From positions 1 to 55,017 of the forward strand of contig CAZCHH010000017.1 in the NCBI GenBank assembly GCA_964498585.1: a DNA stretch of 55,017 nt. Reading direction: 5' to 3'. The translations under genes and the position numbers were made by a program. The notes under the pieces were generated by a model that was given only the letters and a program-made list of their open reading frames with translations, did no database searches and was not told where the DNA came from. Within the stretch, counting starts at the first letter, position 1. Each line of letters opens with the position of its first letter. Positions 27,754 to 35,482 of the stretch are shown here, piece after piece. The DNA comes from JAAYJM01 sp964498585. Lineage in GTDB: Bacteria; Bacteroidota; Ignavibacteria; Kapaibacteriales; UBA2268.

Positions 27754-28443
27754 ATGAAAAAACAAAATCAAAAATCAGCAAACGCAACTTCAGAAGAAAT
27801 TATCGAAAATACAATCGAAATTTCTGAAGATGAAATCGAATTTGATGCTTCTGAAACTGATGAATCAAGAAGTAAAACAGATTTAGAAACTGAAAATCAG
27901 AAAGAATCTGCAAAATCAATCGAACTGAAGAAAAACGGGGTACCTGGACTTGTTCCAAACCTGTTAGTTAATAAAATTTATCGTTTGAAACAAGAAATTT
28001 TATCTTTGGAAAGAAAATTAGAAAATAACAAAAAATTAATCGAAAAATGGCAAATCGAAGATGAAGAGAAATTGAAAGCAATTAATGAAAAATTTGAAAA
28101 AGATAAAGTTACGAAAATTATTGAATATCGTGAATCAGGTTGCTTAGAAGGGAAAAATATACTTATTGACTACTATCAAAAGCAAATTGAAAAACTGCTT
28201 GCAGAAAAAGAAGAGCAGGAAAATACTGGAAATAAAGGTGATTTTACCGATTTATACAAGGAATATTTGAAAAATCGGACTTTAAAATATGAAAAACAAA
28301 TTTCAAGATTACATAAGTATTATATTGACGTTACCGCAGAAAAAAAAGATATTGCTATACCAAAACTCGAAGCAACAATAAACACGTTAAATCTTGAACT
28401 TCAAAAATCTGAACATGAAGCTAAAGAATATCAGAAAGCGTAA
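27754..28443 (+). CDS. Acidic coiled-coil protein of unknown function
   Basis: This protein has 229 residues from the ATG at 27754; an upstream ATG at 27697 would add 19 residues of unlikely composition. Residues 1-55 are acidic and disordered-looking (SEEIIENTIEISEDEIEFDA). A short motif VPGLVPNLLVNKIYRLKQEI follows, and the rest is charged coiled coil (LERKLENNKKLIEKWQIEDE, then KYEKQISRLHKYYIDVTAEK). No family is recognised. It is followed immediately by a strong terminator at 28451-28482, so it is a single-gene transcript. Such small acidic coiled-coil proteins are common early or accessory genes of mobile elements. Confidence 0.65.
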   Translation: MKKQNQKSANATSEEIIENTIEISEDEIEFDASETDESRSKTDLETENQKESAKSIELKKNGVPGLVPNLLVNKIYRLKQEILSLERKLENNKKLIEKWQIEDEEKLKAINEKFEKDKVTKIIEYRESGCLEGKNILIDYYQKQIEKLLAEKEEQENTGNKGDFTDLYKEYLKNRTLKYEKQISRLHKYYIDVTAEKKDIAIPKLEATINTLNLELQKSEHEAKEYQKA

Positions 28444-28450
28444 ATAAATA

Positions 28451-28482
28451 GGGCTGCCAGAAATGACAGCCCTAATTTTTTT
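28451..28482 (+). terminator. Intrinsic terminator
   Basis: The stem GGGCTG(C) pairs with CAGCCC around the AGAAATGA loop, at 28451-28471, followed by AATTTTTTT. It lies 8 bp after the stop of the coiled-coil gene. Confidence 0.85.
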
Positions 28483-28607
28483 GGTTTATCTGATTGATAA
28501 AATCGAGTAGCACCATATATAGTAATTAAAGATAAAATTTGATTTGTTTTTGAAAAGATTAAGCACTTGAATTTAAAATAATTTTTAATTAAAAGAAAGA
28601 TAAGAAG

Positions 28608-28805
28608 ATGAATTATATAGTAAAATGGGTGAAGTTAGATGATACTTTACTTTATTATCCCTGCACTAATGTTTTTTACGATTATGACAAAGCATTAGAC
28701 TTTCAAAACGAAATGCAAATGGAGTTAGAAAGTCAAAACGAAAAATTAGATGAAATTTTTGACGGAAAAATTGTAAGCGATATATTTCTTGAATATTTAA
28801 TATAG
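28608..28805 (+). CDS. Small hypothetical protein
   Basis: This 65-residue protein has start context AAGAAGATG with a purine-rich AAGAAAGATAAGAAG upstream. The sequence opens with beta-strand character (MNYIVKWVKLDDTLLYYPC), followed by an amphipathic helix (KALDFQNEMQMELESQNEKL). No family is recognised. Its stop lies 2 bp before the ATG of the next gene, so the two form a translational unit. Confidence 0.55.
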   Translation: MNYIVKWVKLDDTLLYYPCTNVFYDYDKALDFQNEMQMELESQNEKLDEIFDGKIVSDIFLEYLI

Positions 28806-28807
28806 CT

Positions 28808-29101
28808 ATGAATAATCAAAAATTGGATATAGAATTATTTTCACAGCAGGAATTATTGAATATTCTTGGCAAAAAAAACGATAACAGCACAATGCAACTA
28901 TTGACTTATCTACGACTTGGCCGGAAACAAAAGCAAAAGAATAATAAAAGCAGGACTGAGTATATTTACAACTGGTGTCCACAATTATTGCAGAATACGG
29001 ACTGGTGTTATTACAGAGGAAAGGTCTTTTACACTGAAACTGGTGTCGAAAAAATTAAAGACATCTTTTTGAACAAGAAAAAGATATTTCGTAGAAATTG
29101 A
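28808..29101 (+). CDS. Small basic hypothetical protein
   Basis: This 97-residue protein is rich in Lys and Arg. Its first part (QQELLNILGKKNDNSTMQLL, then TYLRLGRKQKQKNNKSRTE) could be a helix-turn-helix-like DNA-binding unit. The second part has NTDWCYYRGKVFYTETGVEK, which resembles the wing-plus-helix end of winged-helix proteins. Assignment is not secure. It starts 2 bp after the 65-residue gene, and a hairpin at 29246-29267 follows after about 145 bp. Confidence 0.55.
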   Translation: MNNQKLDIELFSQQELLNILGKKNDNSTMQLLTYLRLGRKQKQKNNKSRTEYIYNWCPQLLQNTDWCYYRGKVFYTETGVEKIKDIFLNKKKIFRRN

Positions 29102-29245
29102 ATTATAAGAGTTTTTTAAAAAAAGACATATCAAACATTGAATTACTCTCAAAACATTTAATATAGAGTAAATGTGAATGAAAAATATAACAAAAATATT
29201 TAAAATGAAACGAAAATCAAAAAAAACATTTTATCAAATATAAAG

Positions 29246-29267
29246 ATGGCTGCCAAATGGTAGCCAT
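29246..29267 (+). terminator. Hairpin, possible terminator
   Basis: ATGGCTGCCA pairs with TGGTAGCCAT (one G-T pair) around an AA loop. The downstream sequence is only moderately T-rich, so termination efficiency is uncertain. It separates the 97-residue gene from the DUF6876 gene. Confidence 0.55.
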
Positions 29268-29303
29268 TTACATATCTGACATTAATTAATCAAGGAATTT
29301 TAA

Positions 29304-29660
29304 ATGAAATCAATTAATGAAATTCAAGCAGAACTTAAGCAATTCATAGGTTCTTGTTGTTACTATAAAAGTTTTTTCGGAATACTCTATACAGATGGAG
29401 TTAAGTATTTAGCTGAAAATTGTCAATGTTACTGGTTAATAGATGCAGTAGCAAGCTGGCAATTTGATGAGAAAGTAAAATCAGAAGAGTTTCAGATATA
29501 TAAGCTTTTTGTTAATGAAGATAAATCTGCAAAGCTTCAAATAGAAGATGGAAATTATAATGTGGTTCAAACTCAAGAATTTGAATTTACAGATTTTCCT
29601 TTGAGAAAAATAGAATTGTGGTTCTCTAATGGTGTCTTGTATTTACCATCAGAGCATTAA
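29304..29660 (+). CDS. DUF6876-family protein
   Basis: This 118-residue protein fits a small family found in plasmids and integrative elements of several phyla: an N-terminal Q-AELKQFIGS helix, YYKSFFGILYTDGVKYLAEN, and the conserved CYWLIDAVASWQFDEKVKSE. The C-terminal part is beta-rich and ends LRKIELWFSNGVLYLPSEH. The function is unknown; association with mobile DNA is the only reliable statement. It stands alone between AT-rich spacers. Confidence 0.75.
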   Translation: MKSINEIQAELKQFIGSCCYYKSFFGILYTDGVKYLAENCQCYWLIDAVASWQFDEKVKSEEFQIYKLFVNEDKSAKLQIEDGNYNVVQTQEFEFTDFPLRKIELWFSNGVLYLPSEH

Positions 29661-29785
29661 ACAATTTATATAAAGAATAAACGAACATTTATATTTTATA
29701 GAAACTTAACTGAAAAACACTGAATATTTTTTAACAAAATATAAAAAATAATTAAATTTTTTAAGTATTCATTTTAGAGTAATTT

Positions 29786-30391
29786 ATGAAGACAATTTCA
29801 TATTTGAGAGTTTCCACTATTGACCAAGATATAGAAAAAAATAAAGTAGATATTTTAAAACTTGCTAATGAAAAAAAATTAGGAAATGTTGAATTTATTG
29901 AAGAACGTATATCTGGCAAAATAAGTTGGAAAAAAAGAAAGATATTTGAAATAATAAATCAATTATTAGCAGGAGACAATCTAATTGTTTCTGAATTATC
30001 TCGGTTAGGCCGCTCAATGCTTGAATGTATGGAAATTCTTTCAATAGCTTCTGAAAAGAAAATAAATATTTATTCAGTTAAAGGTAATTGGAATTTAGAA
30101 AATACTATTCAATCAAAAATAATTGCAATGGCATTTTCTATGGCTGCTGAAATCGAGCGAGAGCTCATAAGTTCAAGAACAAAGGAAGCTTTAAGAATAA
30201 AGAAAGAGAATGGTGCTAAACTTGGTAGGCCTTTGGGAACTGGTACCTCGAAATTAGATGAATATAAGTTTGAGATAGTTGCATTATTAAAAAATGGTGC
30301 AACAAAAAGATTCATAGCAAAGAGATATAAAATTACAGAACAGGGACTCTTTCATTGGCTAAAAAAAAATAAAATTATTGCAAATGAATAA
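29786..30391 (+). CDS. Serine recombinase (resolvase/invertase)
   Basis: This 201-residue small serine recombinase has nucleophile Ser10 in the segment ISYLRVSTIDQ. The catalytic core includes LIVSELSRLGRSMLECMEIL and the arginine-rich region MAAEIERELISSRTKEALRI, and the C-terminal HTH region is KLGRPLGTGTSKLDEYKFEI followed by ATKRFIAKRYKITEQGLFHW. It resembles the Bacteroidota invertases that flip promoters or resolve dimers. A decayed relative lies at 31720-31920. The target is unknown; the inverted repeats at 31.98-32.47 kb on the same element are a candidate substrate, by inference from proximity. Confidence 0.93.
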   Translation: MKTISYLRVSTIDQDIEKNKVDILKLANEKKLGNVEFIEERISGKISWKKRKIFEIINQLLAGDNLIVSELSRLGRSMLECMEILSIASEKKINIYSVKGNWNLENTIQSKIIAMAFSMAAEIERELISSRTKEALRIKKENGAKLGRPLGTGTSKLDEYKFEIVALLKNGATKRFIAKRYKITEQGLFHWLKKNKIIANE

Positions 30392-30618
30392 ATTATGTAA
30401 ATAAAAGATTACTTCATTCAATATATTTCCAGATTAATATTAGAAATATAGTAAATTTTATATTAAATCGACTACAAGAAGTGCGAAATGTAAGTTTCTT
30501 ACTGATACGAAGCGATATTTTAAATATTCAATTATGCAAAAGAAAAAATAAAATTAACTAAAATTTTTAAAGGTTAACAATTTTTATTAAATTACTGTTT
30601 TAAAAACGGAGGGACAAA

Positions 30619-31647
30619 ATGAATTCCAAATTAAATAATCTATTAGATAAGTTGCAGTTTGGTGAAGTGCAAAACTTCAAAAACCTTACTATTATGCCAT
30701 TTTATTACAAAAATGGTAACAAGCTTGAGTATATCTCACTTGAAAAAGCATTGGAGAATGATAAGATTTCTATTAAAGAAATAAATGAAGATGGTTCAGT
30801 GCCAGAGCTTTTTGTAGCAAATGATTCAGATGTAAAAGTACTTTTACTTGATGGTGAAGAACTTATAGGCGCAAAGCAAAACAGAGTTATAAATGCTACT
30901 ATTTTACTTGATGTCAAAACAAGCACTAAAATACCTGTTAGTTGTGTTGAAGCTGGCCGCTGGAAATACCGCAATGGCAAATATTTTAATAGTGCAAAAC
31001 GCACTATGCCATCATCAATGAGATTTTCTAAAAATATTTCTGTAACAAAGGAATTAAAAAAAAGCGAAGGAAAAAGTTATCGTTCAAATCAGAGTGAAGT
31101 TTGGATGGGAGTATCTCGTCTTTCGACAGATAACAAATTTAAATCGCCAACTGGTGCGATGAGTGATGTATATGATTATAAAAAAGAAGACATTGATGAA
31201 TACATTAAAAGTTTTACTTTGAAAGAAAATCAGAATGGAATGATAATATTCATTAATAATAATTTTGCTGGAGTCGAATATATTTCTTATCAAAACTGTT
31301 TTGCCGAGCTATATAACAAGTTGCTTAAGGGATATATAATGGATGCTTTGACTTGCAAAAAAAACAATGATAATCAGGATTTTGAATTAATGCGAAATGA
31401 ACTGTTTGACAAAATAAAAAAAGAAAAAATTGATACATTCAAATCAGTTGGTATGGGCGAAGATAATCGTATACAATCGGACAGCTTTATAGCATCATTT
31501 TTATATGTAGAAGACGAAATAGTTCATTTCAATGCTTTGAAGGAAATAAAAATCTCATTAGAAAATTTAAATTTCGATGCTTGGAAAGATTCAAATCGAC
31601 AATCTGAACTAGAATATTCAGGTATTCCTATTGTATATAGAAGGTAA
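30619..31647 (+). CDS. ARPP-1 (DUF6569) domain protein
   Basis: This 342-residue protein opens with an N-terminal region typical of the ARG-and-Rhodanese-Phosphatase-superfamily-associated protein domain: LQFGEVQNFKNLTIMPFYYK, then LFVANDSDVKVLLLDGEELI and GAKQNRVINATILLDVKTST. It continues with IPVSCVEAGRWKYRNGKYFN, closely fitting the family. Members are widespread in bacteria, often next to phosphatase or ADP-ribosylglycohydrolase genes, but their biochemical role is not settled. It has a good ribosome-binding site (GGAGGG, 7 bp before the ATG), rare in this window. Its last residues ELEYSGIPIVYRR close the fold. Here it is cargo of a mobile element. Confidence 0.8.
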   Translation: MNSKLNNLLDKLQFGEVQNFKNLTIMPFYYKNGNKLEYISLEKALENDKISIKEINEDGSVPELFVANDSDVKVLLLDGEELIGAKQNRVINATILLDVKTSTKIPVSCVEAGRWKYRNGKYFNSAKRTMPSSMRFSKNISVTKELKKSEGKSYRSNQSEVWMGVSRLSTDNKFKSPTGAMSDVYDYKKEDIDEYIKSFTLKENQNGMIIFINNNFAGVEYISYQNCFAELYNKLLKGYIMDALTCKKNNDNQDFELMRNELFDKIKKEKIDTFKSVGMGEDNRIQSDSFIASFLYVEDEIVHFNALKEIKISLENLNFDAWKDSNRQSELEYSGIPIVYRR

Positions 31648-31719
31648 TATACTACTGGTGAAAGAAGAATTTTTGATTGATTGAGAATTAAAAGAGATTT
31701 TAATTCATTTAGAACATAG

Positions 31720-31920
31720 CAAGGATTAGCTTATGTTAAAGCAAATGGTAAAGTACTTATTAGTCCAAAGGAAAGTAGAAATAAAGTTAAAAGTCAATTA
31801 GAATTTTTTGAAGTAGGGATTAATAAACTAATAGAATCAGGAGTCCCATTAAGTTATATTTTAAAATTAATATATTCTAAATGCACTAAAAAAATGAATT
31901 ATAAAATGCTTAGGTATTAG
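31720..31920 (+). pseudogene. Decayed serine recombinase C-terminus
   Basis: The frame read from 31720 gives QGLAYVKANGKVLISPKESR and continues with FFEVGINKLIESGVPLSYIL. This aligns in character with the end of resolvase cores and the HTH of serine recombinases (the family form is GLxxAKxxGKxxGRPK). A stop codon lies directly upstream (31717) and the frame ends at a TAG at 31918. In the second repeat copy the matching position is TGG near 32328, which suggests Trp was mutated to a stop. It is a remnant, not a gene. Confidence 0.55.
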
Positions 31921-32640
31921 TTAAAAATAGAATTATGAGCTAATAGGATTAGCGCTTCAAGAAAAGTTTATCTTAGCTTTACATTACAAAAACTTACGTT
32001 TTTGTAATGATAGATTGAAACTTAAAACTCTCGTTTCACTCGTTTTAAGTTTCAATCTATGAATTTTATTTTTAAATTTTTGGTGCTGATTTCTAAACTA
32101 ATTTTCAAAGAGGTTCATGGTGCCTAATCTATAAGCTACTTATTATAGGTTTTTTTCAAAGAAGTTCAAGGGGCTTAATCTTTATGCAACTTAGTACAGG
32201 TTTTTTTCAAAGAAGTTTATGGGGCTTATTCTATAAGCTATTTGGTTCAGGTTAAGTGGCTCTTGATAGATTAAAGTTTCAAAAAGTATCTAAGCTACAA
32301 ATAAAATTTAAAAGTAATATTTAGTTATTGGTTAAAAAATAGAATAATTAGCTAATAGGATTTGCACTTCAAGAATGTTTATCTTAGCTATACATTACAA
32401 AAACTTACGTTTTTGTAATAATAGATTGAACTTAAAACTCGTTACACTCGTTTTAAGTTTCAATCTAAGGAGTATTTTAAGGAATATTTTTTTTTATTTT
32501 AAGTGTAAATTTTAAATTCATTTATAAAGAGGTTCAATGGATTTAATCTTTAAGGTACTTGGTACTGGTTAATTGGTTCTTGATGGAATAAAGAAAAAAA
32601 AGTATATACGCTAAAAATAAATTATAAAAGTTAAATCTAC
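31910..32640. repeat. Compound direct repeat with nested hairpins and 51-bp tandem units
   Basis: Two related units lie head to tail: about 31910-32320 and about 32321-32640. Each contains hairpin 1 (ATTACAAAAAC / GTTTTTGTAAT; 31983-32008 and 32394-32419). Each also contains hairpin 2 (AGATTGAAACTTAAAAC pairing perfectly over 17 bp in the first unit, 32012-32058; slightly eroded in the second, 32423-32466). In the first unit a 51-bp sequence beginning CAAAGARGTT is repeated three times in tandem (starts 32106, 32157, 32208). The second unit has one copy (about 32525). The missing two 51-mers account for the length difference. Confidence 0.85.
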
Positions 32641-32822
32641 CTTTACTGGATTTAAAATGAATTTTTAAATCATTCTGCAAAAAGGAAAAGAAAAAAAAAC
32701 AAAAAAAAGAAAAGAGCAACTCAAATAAAGTTCAGATAGCTTAGACAAACTATATAAATTATTACACTTTTAATAATTTTGTTATTAAAATTTATATAAA
32801 ATTCAGAATATTCAAGTGTAAC

Positions 32823-32898
32823 TAAAGAATTAAAGTGAAACTTTAGAACTTTAGTGAAACTAAAGAATTCAAACGAAACTAAAGAATTAAAGTAAAAC
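32823..32898. repeat. Four tandem 19-bp iteron-like repeats
   Basis: Four consecutive 19-bp units start at 32823, 32842, 32861 and 32880, with consensus TAAAGAATTAAAGTGAAAC. A partial fifth (TAAATGG) follows. The exact 19-bp periodicity without spacers is like plasmid iterons or clustered regulator sites. They lie 18 bp beyond the 3' end of the sigma-like gene. Confidence 0.85.
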
Positions 32899-32915
32899 TA
32901 AATGGTAAGACGACA

Positions 32916-33506
32916 TCAAAATAAAATAGTGTCATAGTAAATTGAATTTATTTTTTTCTTTGCTCGCTTCATTTTACCTCTAATACTTTCTGTAGTAACA
33001 TTATTTTTATCTGCAATTTCATTATAAGAATACCCATAAATATAAAATTCTTTTAATAATTCTGTATTTGTAGGTTCAATTATTTCAAATTGACTTATCA
33101 ATTCATGACAATAATCTGTATTTTCAAGTTGATAATACTCATTTATTGCTATATGATGAGATAAATTATCAATGTCATCTTTATAAATAATTATCTTTCT
33201 TTTTTCCCTGTATTTATATTTAATAAAATCTAATATCATTGTTTCCTGGACATAGATAAACCAACCATAAAAAAAATCAATATTTTTAATTTTATCGTTA
33301 ACATCATATTTAACAACTTTTAGCATAATATCATGGAATATATCTTCAGCATAATTATAAATTTTATTATAATGTAATCTAATTTTTGCCAATGTCAATT
33401 TTTTTAATTTCATATATAATCTGTTATAAGCACTGTTTCTTTTAAAATAATCGCTGGATGTTTTCCATTGATTGTAATATTTATTGATTTCATCAGTAAT
33501 TTTCAT
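32916..33506 (-). CDS. Sigma-70-like (ECF-type) RNA polymerase sigma factor
   Basis: This is a 196-residue protein. Residues about 45-100 resemble sigma region 2 (NYAEDIFHDIMLKVVKYDVN, then FFYGWFIYVQETMILDFIKY). Residues about 145-190 resemble region 4, a helix-turn-helix: LLKEFYIYGYSYNEIADKNN followed by VTTESIRGKMKRAKKKI. It could redirect host RNA polymerase to promoters of the element. It is the last gene of the minus-strand run 34656 to 32916 and follows a terminator-like hairpin at 33558-33583. No anti-sigma factor is adjacent. It is unusually Asn/Ile/Tyr/Lys-rich, matching the high AT content of the element. Confidence 0.75.
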   Translation of the reverse strand: MKITDEINKYYNQWKTSSDYFKRNSAYNRLYMKLKKLTLAKIRLHYNKIYNYAEDIFHDIMLKVVKYDVNDKIKNIDFFYGWFIYVQETMILDFIKYKYREKRKIIIYKDDIDNLSHHIAINEYYQLENTDYCHELISQFEIIEPTNTELLKEFYIYGYSYNEIADKNNVTTESIRGKMKRAKKKINSIYYDTILF

Positions 33507-33557
33507 ATATTTTACTTATTCAATTTGTAGAAAAAAATTTATTAATTAATAAAAATA

Positions 33558-33583
33558 CTACTTCGCTTGTTAGCGCGAAGTAG
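33558..33583 (-). terminator. Terminator-like hairpin
   Basis: CTACTTCGC (33558-33566) pairs with GCGAAGTAG (33575-33583). On the minus strand it is followed by TATTTTTATT. It lies just downstream of the 187-residue gene and would end that transcript, so the sigma-like gene may have its own promoter in the 50 bp beyond. Confidence 0.75.
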
Positions 33584-33611
33584 TTTAATATAAACTATTA
33601 ATGCATATTTG

Positions 33612-34175
33612 TCAGAACAATGGCTTACAATTCTTATATTTATAAGCTTCCTTTGCTTCTTTCTTTCTCTTTTTTTTCATTTCTGCTTCAATTAATTGAT
33701 TATACTCTGAATCTTGATATTTATTAATTATTGATAATTCATTCACTATTTCTATATTATTAATAGTTCTATCATACTCTTCTCTGTTAAAAAGCATTAG
33801 AATTAAGTTCTTATAATCTTTTTGATGATTATAATCTTTTAAGCATTCAGCTAGATGATTGTAGTTACAAAGTATATGATTATTATATTTGTTCTGGCTA
33901 ATATTTTTAATAATATAATTACAGTATAATATCTTATCAAATCTAATTATTAATGAATTATTTTCATTTTCTAATTCATCTAGCTTATTATTCAAAATTT
34001 GAATTTTCAAAATATCTAATAAAATGATTTTTAAATATGATTCAATTCGAGAATCAAGACAATCATTAAATAAATCTTTTATTAGATAATATTCATATTT
34101 TGAAAATTTTTCGTTAAATATTACTATTGTATCAATAGCATTATTTTCTAATTCTGTTAGAATAATATTTTTCAC
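33612..34175 (-). CDS. Helical protein of unknown function
   Basis: This 187-residue protein is very rich in Asn, Ile, Leu and Lys and helical throughout (IVIFNEKFSKYEYYLIKDLF, then NNKLDELENENNSLIIRFDK). It ends with a basic tail (EAEMKKKRKKEAKEAYKYKN). No family, membrane segment or catalytic motif is recognised. It lies between the HTH gene and the sigma-like gene on the same strand, bounded on both sides by hairpins (34252-34284, 33558-33583). Confidence 0.6.
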   Translation of the reverse strand: MKNIILTELENNAIDTIVIFNEKFSKYEYYLIKDLFNDCLDSRIESYLKIILLDILKIQILNNKLDELENENNSLIIRFDKILYCNYIIKNISQNKYNNHILCNYNHLAECLKDYNHQKDYKNLILMLFNREEYDRTINNIEIVNELSIINKYQDSEYNQLIEAEMKKKRKKEAKEAYKYKNCKPLF

Positions 34176-34251
34176 TTTTTTTTCCTTTTAATATTTATAA
34201 AAAATTTTTTAATATATTTTTACTTGAGAAATAAATAATCTCCTGCACTGT

Positions 34252-34284
34252 TATGGCTATTTGTTTTTTTAACAAATAGCCATA
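34252..34284 (-). terminator. Strong hairpin downstream of the HTH gene
   Basis: A perfect stem of about 14 bp (TATGGCTATTTGTT with AACAAATAGCCATA) and a short T/A loop lies 37 bp after the stop of the HTH gene on the minus strand. No long U-run follows on that strand, so it is either a weak terminator or an mRNA-stabilising hairpin. Confidence 0.55.
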
Positions 34285-34320
34285 AATATTAACTTCACAA
34301 TAATTTATTAATAATAATGA

Positions 34321-34656
34321 CTAAAAATAAGAACGACTTATGATTTCTGATTCTAGGATATCTTTCGATTTTTTATAATTTTTCTTGTTAAGTATAAATT
34401 GTTGTAAATCTCCAATTAAAAAATATATCTTACCGCCATTTGGTTTATATGAGCTTAACAAACCCTTTGATACATAAGAATAAATTGTTGAAGGTCTTAA
34501 ATCAAGATAACTTGCCGCTTCTTTCACAGTAAGCATATCATTTGGTTTTTTTGAACTAAAGGAGCTATTACATTCTTTCTCTTTTGAAGATTCATCTGTA
34601 AGCATCTTAGTTAATATTTGTAATAATTCAATCGTTGAATCTAATTGGTAATTCAT
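34321..34656 (-). CDS. Helix-turn-helix protein, excisionase type
   Basis: This 111-residue protein has residues about 40-90 forming a MerR/Xis-like HTH_17 domain: MLTVKEAASYLDLRPSTIYS followed by YVSKGLLSSYKPNGGKIYFL and a last helix. In Bacteroidota mobile elements such proteins act as excision factors or local regulators. The N-terminal part is helical with a polar linker. It sits 0.8 kb inside the right att repeat. A ribosome-binding-like GGAGG precedes the start by 6 bp on the minus strand. A role as Xis for the element is inference from family and position. Confidence 0.85.
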   Translation of the reverse strand: MNYQLDSTIELLQILTKMLTDESSKEKECNSSFSSKKPNDMLTVKEAASYLDLRPSTIYSYVSKGLLSSYKPNGGKIYFLIGDLQQFILNKKNYKKSKDILESEIISRSYF

Positions 34657-35482
34657 ATTACCTCCATTAATTTTAAAAAAAAATTTATTATTTTGAAATT
34701 TTCCATATTATTTAAATTGAAAATTTTGCATCTGAAATTTTATAAAGATTATAATAATTTCAGATAATATCAAAAAATAATTAGTAATAATTAATTATGA
34801 TTGATTTTCAAATAATTATTATCAATTTTTAATTACTTATCTTCTTTTTATAATGTTGTTTTAAAATTGTTTTAAATTTTTTTTTAGAAAGGAAAGTTTT
34901 TTTTGTTTTTTTTTGGTGAGGTAATTTAATAAGCAATTTTTTTTTTATTTTTTTAATTTATTGATAAAACATTTTATAAATATCATAATATAAGAGCATC
35001 TTTTTTATCCAAAATCAAAAAAAGTATTTAGGGTATTAGCTTTGTATAGAGTAACTTCGCATTTTTCTTAAAAAGATATTATTTTATATTTAAAGCTGTT
35101 GCATTATATGCATATTAATTTAACAATGCTATATCTCAACATTATTTTAATATGAGTTTTAAGAAATGGATGGAGTTCTGAAAAAATAGTAATTAATTGT
35201 AAGATTGTTATTTTAAATAAATTTAAATAATAGTGAATATTGAAGATAATGATAAATACAAAAAAAATAAAAAAGAATTAATTATAGTTATACATAACTA
35301 ATCTTAGTTGTATTTTTGAATGGTAGGCGAAAATAGGAAATGTAAAAGATAAAAAGGTATATTTTCATTTCAGAAGAATATTCTTTGAAATGATATTTAT
35401 AAATGTCAGTATTTTGTCAGTATTTATTTACTTTAGGGGAGTTTTATTGAAATATTGAAACTTCATAACTCTTTAAATTTCA
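34657..35482. other. AT-rich right end of the element
   Basis: These 830 bp have no convincing gene, with long T tracts near 34880-34960. Near the end, 35405-35424 carries the paired repeat GTCAGTATTTTGTCAGTATT, matching the left-end pair at 21416-21434 and a candidate integrase arm site. The promoter of the minus-strand HTH gene should be in the first 150 bp. Confidence 0.5.
35405..35424 (+). promoter_or_regulatory. Candidate integrase arm site (right)
   Basis: This is the tandem GTCAGTATT-TT-GTCAGTATT. The same double motif, with two changed bases and one base less in the spacer, occurs at 21416-21434 beside the other end. Both are inside the element and within 180 bp of the att repeats. 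Function is inferred. Confidence 0.4.

Larger units (their letters stand above)
31648..32915. other. Repeat-rich, gene-poor control region of the element
   Basis: These 1.27 kb between convergent genes contain no intact ORF. They hold a decayed serine recombinase end (31720-31920), a large compound direct repeat (31910-32640) with nested hairpins and 51-bp tandem units, a purine-rich tract (32683-32719) and four 19-bp direct repeats (32823-32898). Such structure is typical of replication, partition or transfer origins; which of these applies is not known. Confidence 0.7.

Noticed and set aside
31983..32466. Possible CRISPR array from the regularly repeated palindromic sequences
   Set aside because: Only two copies of each hairpin, unequal spacing and no cas genes; the 51-bp units are contiguous tandem repeats without unique spacers.
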